Made by a program: the position numbers and the translations under genes. This document shows, piece by piece, positions 7,754-16,206 of a stretch of 29,583 nucleotides of DNA. The DNA comes from Bacilli bacterium (lineage in GTDB: Bacteria > Bacillota_I > Bacilli_A > RFN20 > CAG-826). The notes below the pieces were generated by a model. The model did not search any database. It was not told the DNA's origin and saw only the letters and a list, made by a program, of their open reading frames with translations. Position 1 is the first letter of the stretch. Each line of letters begins with the position of its first letter. The stretch covers positions 1-29,583 of the forward strand of contig JAEDDA010000013.1 in assembly GCA_016298185.1 (NCBI GenBank), given 5' to 3'.

Positions 7754-9034
7754 TTACTTAACTGGTTTGAGAACTTTGATGCCACCCATGAATGGTTGGA
7801 GAACTTCAGGAACTAATACTGAACCATCTTCTTGTTGATATTGTTCTAATATCGCTGGGAAGACACGGCTTGTAGCTAAACCAGAAGCATTCAATGTGTG
7901 CATATATTTGGTTTTGCCAGTTGCTTTATCTCTATAACGCATCATGCCACGTCTTGCTTGGTAATCTCTTGCGTTACTTGCGGAGCTAACTTCTTTATAA
8001 ATTCCAATACTTGGAATGAAAACTTCGATGTCATATGTTCTTGCCATGGAGTGAGATATATCACCTGCGGCTAATTTTGAGACTTGGAAGTGTAATCCTA
8101 ATTTTTCCACTAAGGAAACGGCTTTATTCACTAATTCTTGGAACGCTGCATCGCTGCCTTCTTGTGTGGTGTATTGAACCATTTCGACTTTGTCGAATTG
8201 ATATCCACGGATCATACCTCTTTCTTCGGTACGATAACTACCTGCTTCTCTACGATAGCAAGGTGTGTAAGCGAAAAATTTTCTTGGTAAATCATCTTCA
8301 GATAAGATTTCGTTACGATACAAATTAACTAATGCTGTTTCAGCGGTTGGTAACAAAAATCTCTTTGGTTCAAGTCCTTCAAGCCAGAAGACATCTTCTT
8401 TAAATTTTGGGAATTGACCAGCAACTAAGCCTGATTCCTCATTTAATAAATGAGGAGGTAGGATAAATTCATATCCATCTTTTAAATGTTCGCTAATGAA
8501 GAAGTTTAAGATAGCCCATTCGAGTCTGGCGCCTAAATTTGTATAAATCCAACTACCACGACCAGCGATCTTTCCGCCTCTTTCATAATCGATTAATCCT
8601 AAGGATTCCGCTAATTCAACATGGTCTTTAATTTTGAAACCGAATTCTGGTTTTTTGCCATATGTGTGAATAACTTTATTGTTCTCTTTGCCACCACCAA
8701 CAAGGTCTTCATCTGGAATGTTTGGAAGCACAATCATGAAGTCATAGATTTTTTGATCTAATTCTTTTAATTTCGCTTCATTATCTGCGTTGTTTTTAGC
8801 GATTTCTTTAACTTTTGCGAAGATTTTAGAAACATCTTCACCATTTTTCTTAGCTTGAGGAACACTTGCGGATAAGCGATTCATTTCCGCTTTATTACCT
8901 TCAACGCTTTGAATTAATTGTTTTCTTTGGGCGTCCCATTCCAATAATTCTTTGAAATCGGTATCCCACATTTTTCTTTTGAGTAATTCTTTAATTTTCT
9001 CTGGGTTTTCACGAATTAGATTAATGTCCAACAT
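7754..9034 (-). CDS. serS: Seryl-tRNA synthetase
   Basis: 426-residue class II aminoacyl-tRNA synthetase that charges tRNA-Ser with serine. Normal length. The first ~110 residues form the long antiparallel coiled-coil arm that grips the long variable arm of tRNA-Ser. The catalytic domain shows motif 2 (CYRREAGSYRTEERGMIRG) and motif 3 (LNASGLATSR, then EQYQ and LVPEVLQPFMGG). The start is supported by AAAGGAG 9 nt upstream. It follows the glycosyltransferase gene by 12 nt and appears to be the last gene of the recF-gyrB-gyrA-glycosyltransferase-serS transcript. In B. subtilis serS also lies a short distance from gyrA. Confidence 0.98.
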   Translation of the reverse strand: MLDINLIRENPEKIKELLKRKMWDTDFKELLEWDAQRKQLIQSVEGNKAEMNRLSASVPQAKKNGEDVSKIFAKVKEIAKNNADNEAKLKELDQKIYDFMIVLPNIPDEDLVGGGKENNKVIHTYGKKPEFGFKIKDHVELAESLGLIDYERGGKIAGRGSWIYTNLGARLEWAILNFFISEHLKDGYEFILPPHLLNEESGLVAGQFPKFKEDVFWLEGLEPKRFLLPTAETALVNLYRNEILSEDDLPRKFFAYTPCYRREAGSYRTEERGMIRGYQFDKVEMVQYTTQEGSDAAFQELVNKAVSLVEKLGLHFQVSKLAAGDISHSMARTYDIEVFIPSIGIYKEVSSASNARDYQARRGMMRYRDKATGKTKYMHTLNASGLATSRVFPAILEQYQQEDGSVLVPEVLQPFMGGIKVLKPVK

Positions 9035-9046
9035 AATTAATCTCCT

Positions 9047-10081
9047 TTATTTTGATACTTTCTTAATATTGATTTGCTCGAGATAGAACCATCTTAATTG
9101 TTCACCAATTGTTTGAAGATTACATTTGCTAGCAAATGTGTATGCCTCATCAATTGTAGGTTTTAACTTCCCTGTTAAGTAATCCTTAATAAGAGAAGTT
9201 AATGTCTCTGAGAATTCTCCTAAGTATGCTGTTTTGCCGTCTTCTAATAGGTCTGGATAGACAGCTTGCTTACGAGCAATTATTTGGCATTTGGCTGCCA
9301 TAGCATCCATTATACTCACAACACCTGCTGTTTTGTATCCTGGAAGCACAAATACATCTGCGTTTAATAATGCGCTACGATAAATATCGTCTGGAATTAT
9401 ATTGATGAACTTGATGTTCTTTGGAGCGGAAGAAATAACTTTTTTAATTTTTAAAGTGTTATAAATGCCTGGTATAGTTTCACGACCTATATAATAGAAA
9501 GCAACTTCTGGTAATAGTTTTGCGGCGTTTATAAGCGCGTTTATACCTTCCATATTGGAATCGTATTCACCTAAGCCAACAACAAGCTTACGTTCGGGAT
9601 CTTCGCGGAAATAACGATGGAAGATAGTCTTCTCATCTTCCCTAGAAAAATCAAAACGCGCCATATTGACACCTGGTAGGGAAATAGAAATGTCTGTTGT
9701 TACTCCACTGTTAACAAGGAATGATCTACCTTTTTCCGAAGGAACAAGGACTAAATCAGCCTTATTTAAAAACCTTAAAGCTTTACTTGTTAATTCCGTT
9801 GTTCTTACTCCGTCTTTACTCTTGTGTTCAAGATAGGAAGCAAGTGGATCGTCTTCACAATAAAGCGCACTGACAACAACAGGGATTCCGTTTTCTTTTG
9901 CGTCATTAAGTTTGTTTTCATCTTCCGGCGAAATCAAATGAACAATATCGTATTTGTCAACGATGCTTGTTGTGTGTTCGACTCCGACCATTTCGAGGGC
10001 GCCCTTAATGGTTTTTCTTAAACGGACACCCTCAAAATCGGAACCTTTTTTATTTGGTTGAAAACTAACCAAAACTTTCAT
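9047..10081 (-). CDS. GT-B fold glycosyltransferase (GT4-like)
   Basis: 344-residue glycosyltransferase-like protein. The N-terminal Rossmann half (about 1-160) includes YDIVHLISP and a VLVPSEKGRSFL segment. The C-terminal half has KLVVGLGEYD (linker and first strand), a nucleotide-sugar region near 245-275 (ADVFVLPGYKTAGVVSIMDA) and AYTFASKCN near the end. In typical GT4 enzymes the last region carries an EX7E pair; here the aligned positions look like Thr and Asp, so the donor site is atypical. The domain pattern recalls the cytoplasmic diacylglycerol glucosyltransferases of Acholeplasma-like bacteria, but acceptor and donor are unknown. No signal peptide; probably cytoplasmic or membrane-peripheral. 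It sits 2 nt after gyrA and 12 nt before serS, with only a weak AGAAG ribosome site, so coupled to gyrA. Confidence 0.75.
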   Translation of the reverse strand: MKVLVSFQPNKKGSDFEGVRLRKTIKGALEMVGVEHTTSIVDKYDIVHLISPEDENKLNDAKENGIPVVVSALYCEDDPLASYLEHKSKDGVRTTELTSKALRFLNKADLVLVPSEKGRSFLVNSGVTTDISISLPGVNMARFDFSREDEKTIFHRYFREDPERKLVVGLGEYDSNMEGINALINAAKLLPEVAFYYIGRETIPGIYNTLKIKKVISSAPKNIKFINIIPDDIYRSALLNADVFVLPGYKTAGVVSIMDAMAAKCQIIARKQAVYPDLLEDGKTAYLGEFSETLTSLIKDYLTGKLKPTIDEAYTFASKCNLQTIGEQLRWFYLEQINIKKVSK

Positions 10082-10083
10082 AA

Positions 10084-12741
10084 TTATTCTTCTGTGTTTT
10101 CTGCTGCTGGATTGTCTGCAGCCTCTTCATCTTTGACAGGTTCTTCAGTTTCTTCGCCTGGTTCTTCGTGTGGAACAATAGCGATAGAAGAGACTCTTTG
10201 TCTGCCTTCGAGGTTCATGATTTTAACACCTTGTGTGTTACGACTTGCGACACGGACTTGCGCTAATGGTGTTCTAATAACAATACCAGCATTTGTGATG
10301 ACCATTAAATCATCTTCTAAATTAACTGCACGCACAGCCACGAGATTACCAACTTTTTCAGTGGCCTTTAAGGTAGAAACACCTCTTGTACCACGTTTGG
10401 TAATGCGGTATGTTGGTTCGCCATCATCATCGATAGCTTTGGTCATTTTGCCATAACCTTTATCTGTAACGACCAAGATGTGATCACCTTCATAACTTGC
10501 GGTGACACCGACAACTCTAGCATTATCGATTAATTCAATACCTTTAACACCGGAAGCACTACGACCCATTGGTCTAACTTCGTTAGTTGGGAAGTTAACC
10601 ATCTTACCATTGGATGCGGCGATACCGACTAATAAGTCTTGTGTGTATTCGCCATTTTCGTTAGCAAATTCTGGAAGTTCAATCTTTTCAGAAACTTGTT
10701 TAACGTCTAATAAGTTGTCGCCTTCACGAAGTGTGATTGCAATTTTACCGTTTTGACGGATGGATTCGTATTCTTTTAATGGAGTGCGTTTAACAATACC
10801 TTCGGTTGTGAAGAACATTAAGAAACGATCATCTCTATATTCATTAACAGCGATGATGGATTTAACGCTTTCGCCTTTTTCGATATTGATTAAGTTAATC
10901 ACTGGGACACCTTTACCTGTTCTTTGATATTCAGGAACTTGGTAACCACGAATACGATAAACTTTACCTAAATCTGTAAAGAATAATAGGTCGGTATGTG
11001 TTTTGGTGTAGACCATTAATTCAACGACATCATTTTCGTTTAATGATGTGCCTTTAACACCACGGCCACCTCTATTTTGTGTTCTAAATGTATCAGCGGA
11101 TAATCTCTTAACGTATCCACCTCTGGATAATGTGATAACGATATCTTCTTGTGGGATTAAATCTTCATCATCGATAGAGGCATCACTATTGGTGATTTCT
11201 GTGCGTCTTTCATCACCGAATTTATCTTTGATTTCGAGTAATTCTTTGATGACAACATCAACTTCATTTTCTCTACTAGAAAGAATTCTCTTATATTCAG
11301 CGATGTTCTTTTCAAGTTGCACTCTTTCAGCTTCTAACTTTTCATTTTCAATGCCGGTTAATCTACGTAAGTTCATGGCTAAGATAGCTTGGACTTGTGG
11401 TTCGGTGAAACCGTATTTTTCCATTAATTTATTAGTAGCATCTTCTGGAGTGGAACTTGCTTTAATGATATCAACGATATCATCAATATTATCATGACAT
11501 TTGATTAAACCAACGACGATGTGGTCACGGAATTCATCTTTGTCTAATAAGTATTTGGTTCTTCTTTCAATAACATTGACTTGGAAGTCTAAGTATTCTT
11601 GAAGCATGGTTTTTAGTGAACACACTTTTGGTGCATTGTCCACTAAGCAGAGGTTGATAATACCAAAGCTAACTTGTAATTGAGTCATCTTATAAAGTTG
11701 ATTTAATAAGACTTCTGGAATTGCATCTCTTCTAACTTCAATAACAACTCTAATGCCATCTTTGTTAGATTCGTCACGAATGTCTGTAATGCCATCGATG
11801 ACTTTATCTCTAACTAAACCTGCCATGTTTTCAATCATGTTGGCTTTGTTAACGCCGTATGGAACTTCGTCAACAACGATTCTCTTTAAGCCGTGATCAC
11901 CACGATCTTCAATATGGCATTTACTACGAATAGCGATACTACCTGTACCGGTTTCATAAGCTTCTCTAATGCCACCACGGCCGAGGATTAAACCACCAGT
12001 TGGGAAGTCTGGACCTTTAACATATTCCATTAATTCTTCAGTGGTGATTTCTGGGTTTTTGCTTAAAGCAACAACACCATCAATAACTTCGTTTAAGTTG
12101 TGTGGTGGGATGTTTGTGGCCATACCAACAGCAATACCACTAGAACCGTTAACTAATAAGTTAGGGAATCTGGAAGGTAAGACTGATGGTTCTTGGTCAA
12201 CACCGTCGTAGTTGTCGACAAAATCAACAACATCACAACCAATGTCTCTGACCATTTCAAGGGCCATCTTGGCCATACGAGCTTCAGTATAACGATAAGC
12301 AGCTGGTTCGTCGCCATCGATAGAACCGAAGTTACCATGACCTTCGACTAAGGTGTATCTCATTGCAAATGGTTGGGCTAATCTGACTAATGCGCCATAG
12401 ATAGCGGCGTCACCATGTGGGTGATATTTACCCATAACGTCACCAACGATACGGGCACATTTTTTAAATGGCTTATCAGGCGTATTACCTGTTTCACTCA
12501 TAGAATAGACAATTCTTCTATGAACTGGTTTCATACCATCTCTAACATCAGGAATGGCACGAGCAACGATAACGCTCATCGCGTAATCGAGGAATGATTC
12601 TTGAACTAATCCAACTGTATCGACATCAGTTAATCCAGCAACAATTCCTGCTTCTAATTCTTTGGCTTCTTCAGGAAGTTCTTCGTTTTCTTGTTCAGCT
12701 ACTTCGTCATTGACGATTTTTTCTTCATCTTCGAATAACAT
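10084..12741 (-). CDS. gyrA: DNA gyrase subunit A
   Basis: Breakage-reunion subunit of gyrase, the A2B2 enzyme that introduces negative supercoils. I place the start at ATG 12741 (885 residues): AAGGAGG lies 8 nt upstream, and that ribosome site would fall inside codons 2-4 of the alternative start at 12759. The catalytic Tyr is Tyr151 (AYRYTEAR). The quinolone region reads HPHGDAAIYG: Ala112 and Gly116 stand where E. coli has Ser83 and Asp87. The C-terminal beta-pinwheel shows a GyrA-box-like segment (QNRGGRGVKG). Two acidic tails are added: about 33 extra Glu/Asp-rich residues before the usual N-terminus and a Glu-rich C-terminal tail of about 30. It lies 17 nt after gyrB. Confidence 0.98.
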   Translation of the reverse strand: MLFEDEEKIVNDEVAEQENEELPEEAKELEAGIVAGLTDVDTVGLVQESFLDYAMSVIVARAIPDVRDGMKPVHRRIVYSMSETGNTPDKPFKKCARIVGDVMGKYHPHGDAAIYGALVRLAQPFAMRYTLVEGHGNFGSIDGDEPAAYRYTEARMAKMALEMVRDIGCDVVDFVDNYDGVDQEPSVLPSRFPNLLVNGSSGIAVGMATNIPPHNLNEVIDGVVALSKNPEITTEELMEYVKGPDFPTGGLILGRGGIREAYETGTGSIAIRSKCHIEDRGDHGLKRIVVDEVPYGVNKANMIENMAGLVRDKVIDGITDIRDESNKDGIRVVIEVRRDAIPEVLLNQLYKMTQLQVSFGIINLCLVDNAPKVCSLKTMLQEYLDFQVNVIERRTKYLLDKDEFRDHIVVGLIKCHDNIDDIVDIIKASSTPEDATNKLMEKYGFTEPQVQAILAMNLRRLTGIENEKLEAERVQLEKNIAEYKRILSSRENEVDVVIKELLEIKDKFGDERRTEITNSDASIDDEDLIPQEDIVITLSRGGYVKRLSADTFRTQNRGGRGVKGTSLNENDVVELMVYTKTHTDLLFFTDLGKVYRIRGYQVPEYQRTGKGVPVINLINIEKGESVKSIIAVNEYRDDRFLMFFTTEGIVKRTPLKEYESIRQNGKIAITLREGDNLLDVKQVSEKIELPEFANENGEYTQDLLVGIAASNGKMVNFPTNEVRPMGRSASGVKGIELIDNARVVGVTASYEGDHILVVTDKGYGKMTKAIDDDGEPTYRITKRGTRGVSTLKATEKVGNLVAVRAVNLEDDLMVITNAGIVIRTPLAQVRVASRNTQGVKIMNLEGRQRVSSIAIVPHEEPGEETEEPVKDEEAADNPAAENTEE

Positions 12742-12758
12742 GAATTTGTCCTCCTTCA

Positions 12759-14819
12759 TTAGATATCGAGGTTCTTCACGAACTTGGCGTTAGCGTGAAT
12801 GAACTCTTTACGTGGATCAACATCATCACCCATTAAATCGGTGAAGACTTGTTCCGCTTTGATGGCGTCATTGAGGGTAACTCTGAGCATCTTGCGGTTC
12901 TTTGGATCCATTGTGGTTTCAAGTAATTGTTCGGCATCCATTTCACCAAGACCTTTATAGCGTTGGAATGGATAACCAGGTTTTAAATTGAGCTTCTTTT
13001 TAATGACTTCAAGTTGCTCATCAGAATAGGCATAGTATTGTTTACCATGGTATTCAACTTTATATAGAGGAGGTTGTGCGATATATACGTATCCTTCTGT
13101 AATAAGAGGACGCATAAATCTATAGAAGAATGTTAATAACAAAATACGAATGTGACTGCCGTCAACATCAGCATCGGTCATAATAACGATCTTGTGGTAT
13201 CTGATTTTAGAGGTATCAAATTCCGGATCAATGCCACCACCGATAGCAGTAATCATGTTACCGATTTCAGCGTTAGCAAATATTCTCTTAGCTTGTGCTT
13301 TTTCAACGTTTAAGATTTTACCACGGAGTGGTAAGATTGCTTGTGTTTCACGGTTTCTACCGTTCTTAGCACTACCACCAGCGGAGTTACCTTCAACGAT
13401 GAACAATTCGCATTCTTCTGGATTTTTACTAGAGCAATCTGCGAGTTTACCTGGAAGAGTGGTTAATTCGAGAGAGCCTTTTCTACGGAAATCTTCACGA
13501 GCCTTACGAGCCGCCATACGAGCGTTCGCAGCCATGACGATTTTTTCCATAATCATTCTGGCTAAACGTGGATCTTCAAGCAAGAATCTTTGGAATTGTT
13601 CGCTGACAATACCGTTGACGATTTTTCTCACTTCGGAGTTACCTAATTTAGTCTTTGTTTGTCCTTCAAATTGTGGGTTTGGATGCTTGACTGAGATAAC
13701 TGCGGTTATACCTTCAGCAATATCATCATAGGTTAAGTCATCTTCACCCTCTTTTAAGAACTTATATTCACGACAGTAATTGTTAACAATTTTTCTCATT
13801 GCTTCTTTGAAGCCTGTTTCGTGCATGCCGCCTTCATGGGTATGGACGTTGTTACAGAATGAGTAGACGTTTGCACTATAACCATCATCATATTGGAAGG
13901 CGATTTCAGCATACACGTGAGCGGTGCTTCCGCTTGCTAATGTGATTGGGACTGAACCTTCGCAATAAATAACTTCGTCAAATAATCTTTGTTTGTGATT
14001 GTTGATGAATAAGACGTATTCTTTAATACCACCTTTGTAGCAGAAGCTTTCTTTAACTTGTTGTTCGCCTCTGTCATCAATAACAGTGATTCTAATGCCT
14101 CTATTTAAGAAGGCTGTTTGTCTCATTCTGTCGCGGATTGTTTCGTAGTTATATTCTGTTGTGTCTTGGAAAATAAGTGGGTCTGGTTTGAATGTAACTT
14201 TAGTACCATTTGCGTTCTTGTCGCATGTGCCAATTTTCTTTAAGTGATCAATAATGTGTCCACCGTTTTCGAATTTGATGTAATAGACGCCACCATCTTT
14301 ATTAACTGTAACTTCACACCATTCGGATAAGGCATTAACAACTGAGGCACCAACACCGTGTAAACCACCAGAAACTTTATAACCGCCACCTTCACCGAAC
14401 TTACCACCAGCGTGTAAGACTGTATAAACAGTTTCAACACCGGATAAGCCGCTCTTGGCAACGACGTCAACAGGAATACCACGACCATTATCTACGACTG
14501 TAATTGTGTTTCCTTTATTGATTGTAACTGTAACTTCTGTACAGAAACCCGCTAATGCTTCGTCGATAGAGTTATCAACGATTTCCCACACTAGGTGGTG
14601 AAGACCAGCAGCGGATGTTGTACCAATGTACATACCTGGTCTTTTTCTAACTGCTTCAAGCCCCTCTAAGACTTGAATGTTGGTTGCTGTATATTTAGCA
14701 TCAGCTTTTTCTAATTGAACTTCTTCCTCGTTCATTTCAGAAACTTCTACTTTAATCTCTGGAGCAGGATTTTCAGCTTTAGCTTCTTCAACAGCAACTA
14801 CTTTCTTTTCTTCTTCCAT
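12759..14819 (-). CDS. gyrB: DNA gyrase subunit B
   Basis: 686-residue ATPase subunit of gyrase. GHKL ATPase motifs are present: EIVDNSIDEAL (79-89), DNGRGIP (110-116) and GGLHGVG (151-157). The TOPRIM domain has IVEGNSAGGSAK (474-485) and TDADVDGSH. The usual acidic EGD is EGN here (Asn478, E. coli Asp426), and Arg499 replaces E. coli Lys447, the latter being common in Bacillota. About 42 Glu/Lys/Val-rich residues precede the conserved YTATNIQVLEGLEAVRKRPG. This start is real on sequence grounds: AGGAGG stands 8 nt upstream and the ATG overlaps the recF stop (TAATG). Co-transcribed with recF and gyrA. The remB gene found between recF and gyrB in B. subtilis is missing. Confidence 0.98.
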   Translation of the reverse strand: MEEEKKVVAVEEAKAENPAPEIKVEVSEMNEEEVQLEKADAKYTATNIQVLEGLEAVRKRPGMYIGTTSAAGLHHLVWEIVDNSIDEALAGFCTEVTVTINKGNTITVVDNGRGIPVDVVAKSGLSGVETVYTVLHAGGKFGEGGGYKVSGGLHGVGASVVNALSEWCEVTVNKDGGVYYIKFENGGHIIDHLKKIGTCDKNANGTKVTFKPDPLIFQDTTEYNYETIRDRMRQTAFLNRGIRITVIDDRGEQQVKESFCYKGGIKEYVLFINNHKQRLFDEVIYCEGSVPITLASGSTAHVYAEIAFQYDDGYSANVYSFCNNVHTHEGGMHETGFKEAMRKIVNNYCREYKFLKEGEDDLTYDDIAEGITAVISVKHPNPQFEGQTKTKLGNSEVRKIVNGIVSEQFQRFLLEDPRLARMIMEKIVMAANARMAARKAREDFRRKGSLELTTLPGKLADCSSKNPEECELFIVEGNSAGGSAKNGRNRETQAILPLRGKILNVEKAQAKRIFANAEIGNMITAIGGGIDPEFDTSKIRYHKIVIMTDADVDGSHIRILLLTFFYRFMRPLITEGYVYIAQPPLYKVEYHGKQYYAYSDEQLEVIKKKLNLKPGYPFQRYKGLGEMDAEQLLETTMDPKNRKMLRVTLNDAIKAEQVFTDLMGDDVDPRKEFIHANAKFVKNLDI

Positions 14820-15889
14820 TAGAAGACCTCCTTTTGTTCATTTTTCTTTATTTGGTATTGGGAGGCACCCTCTACCTCTAGTTTGGTCGCGGTAATGAAC
14901 ACCTGATCAAACTTTTTAACAAAACTTATGAGTCTTTGACGATGTGCCAAGTCAAGTTCGCTCATCACATCATCAAGCACTATAACTGGTCTCTTGTCCT
15001 TATCTTCAATCAAGAAGTAAGGAGAGAGTTTTAAGGCCAAGGCCACAATTCTGTTCTCGCCTTGAGAACCAAATTGGCCGATATCGCGCCCATTTAGACT
15101 GATTGAGAAGTCTTCTCTGTGCACCCCTATGGATGTTGCTTTTGCGTGTAAATCTCTCTCTTCAGCCCGTTTAAATGCCTCTAAAGCATTCTTTTGGAAG
15201 TCCTCGTTATAATCCACAAATGGTTTGTAGTTAATTTCGAGTTTTCCATTAACGCCCGTGAGCGCGCGCGTTATTTTTATAAGGATATCATTGATATCCT
15301 TGACATACATCTGTCTATAAGAGACGATAGGACCACTTAATTTGACAAGCATTTCGGTGGTTGTTTCTAATAAGACAGGGTCAACCTTATCGCTTTTTAA
15401 GAGTTCGTTTCTCTCTTTCAAAACCTTGTTATAACGGTTGATATAATCCAGGTATGGTTGGCTCTTTTTAGATAGGTTGATATCTATAAAGTTTCTCCTG
15501 GTTTTTGGTGAATCCCTAAACATCAATACGTCTTTGGGTTCAAACAGTAATACATTCATGCAGTTAGACAATTCTGATATCTTAGATATCGCTTTGCCGT
15601 TAATAAACACGTGTTTGCCAGATTCGGAAATGATGATTTTTACTTTTCTTTTTAAATCTCCTTCTTCGCAAACAGCGGTTATCTCTGCGCTGCTTTTACC
15701 TTTTTGAATGAGATCAACATCATCTGAAGTTCTAAAACTTCTCGATAAAGATAGATAATAGATAGCTTCAACAACATTGGTTTTGCCCACCGCGTTTTGA
15801 CCAGTCAATATGTTCAACTTTGGTGAGAACTCATACGTAAGGTTTGAATGGTTTCTGAAGTTCTTGAGGGAAAGTGTCTTAATAATCAT
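14819..15889 (-). CDS. recF: DNA repair and replication protein RecF
   Basis: 356-residue SMC-like ATPase that helps load RecA at single-strand gaps together with RecO and RecR. Walker A is GQNAVGKT (30-37), the ABC signature region is QFGSQGENRIVALALKLS and Walker B is PVIVLDDVMSELD. Length is near the usual 360-370. Position between yaaA and gyrB is the classic Bacilli arrangement; its start is 3 nt after the yaaA stop and its stop overlaps the gyrB start. Confidence 0.97.
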   Translation of the reverse strand: MIIKTLSLKNFRNHSNLTYEFSPKLNILTGQNAVGKTNVVEAIYYLSLSRSFRTSDDVDLIQKGKSSAEITAVCEEGDLKRKVKIIISESGKHVFINGKAISKISELSNCMNVLLFEPKDVLMFRDSPKTRRNFIDINLSKKSQPYLDYINRYNKVLKERNELLKSDKVDPVLLETTTEMLVKLSGPIVSYRQMYVKDINDILIKITRALTGVNGKLEINYKPFVDYNEDFQKNALEAFKRAEERDLHAKATSIGVHREDFSISLNGRDIGQFGSQGENRIVALALKLSPYFLIEDKDKRPVIVLDDVMSELDLAHRQRLISFVKKFDQVFITATKLEVEGASQYQIKKNEQKEVF

Positions 15890-15892
15890 GGC

Positions 15893-16111
15893 CTATTTGA
15901 TTACAAAGACGCCGCTAGGCAATCGAATTTCGTCTCCGCTGTACAATTTACGACCTCGACGGTTTTCGCGCTCTCCATTGACCAAAACCACTGTTTCCGC
16001 CAAATATGACTTGACCATTCCACCTGTTGAAATGGTACCAGTGATTTTAAGCAAAGATTGAAGAGTAATATATTCTTCGCCTGCGTTTAAAGTAATGATT
16101 TTTGGGCCCAC
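15893..16111 (-). CDS. yaaA: S4-domain RNA-binding protein YaaA (RlbA)
   Basis: 72-residue S4-domain protein, a small RNA-binding fold found beside recF in Bacilli; the B. subtilis protein is linked to ribosome assembly. The conserved core is present: TGGMVKSYLAE, VNGERENRRGRKLYSGDEI. I choose a GTG start at 16111 because AAGGAG lies 6 nt before it and the product then matches the usual ~71 residues. The upstream ATG at 16138 would put that ribosome site inside the reading frame. A terminator separates it from dnaN, so it needs its own promoter; TATAAT at 16130-16135 is a candidate without a good -35. Confidence 0.9.
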   Translation of the reverse strand: MGPKIITLNAGEEYITLQSLLKITGTISTGGMVKSYLAETVVLVNGERENRRGRKLYSGDEIRLPSGVFVIK

Positions 16112-16147
16112 AAAAAACTCCTTGAAACAATTATACATTATATAAAT

Positions 16148-16171
16148 AAAAAAGGGAATAAAATATTCCCT
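16148..16171 (-). terminator. Intrinsic terminator after dnaN
   Basis: On the minus strand AGGGAATA-TTT-TATTCCCT (16153-16171) is followed by five further T (16148-16152). It lies 36 nt after the dnaN stop and ends the dnaA-dnaN unit ahead of yaaA. Confidence 0.85.
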
Positions 16172-16206
16172 CTTCTATTATATTCTCTTAATTGGGTGTT
16201 TTTGCC

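Noticed and set aside
11048..11497. 149-residue plus-strand frame inside gyrA
   Set aside because: Antisense shadow of conserved gyrA coding sequence, Ser/Leu-rich, with no recognisable domain.
13192..13731. 179-residue plus-strand reading frame inside gyrB
   Set aside because: Antisense to a highly conserved part of gyrB, low-complexity Ser/Leu-rich product, no supporting start signals; a shadow frame.
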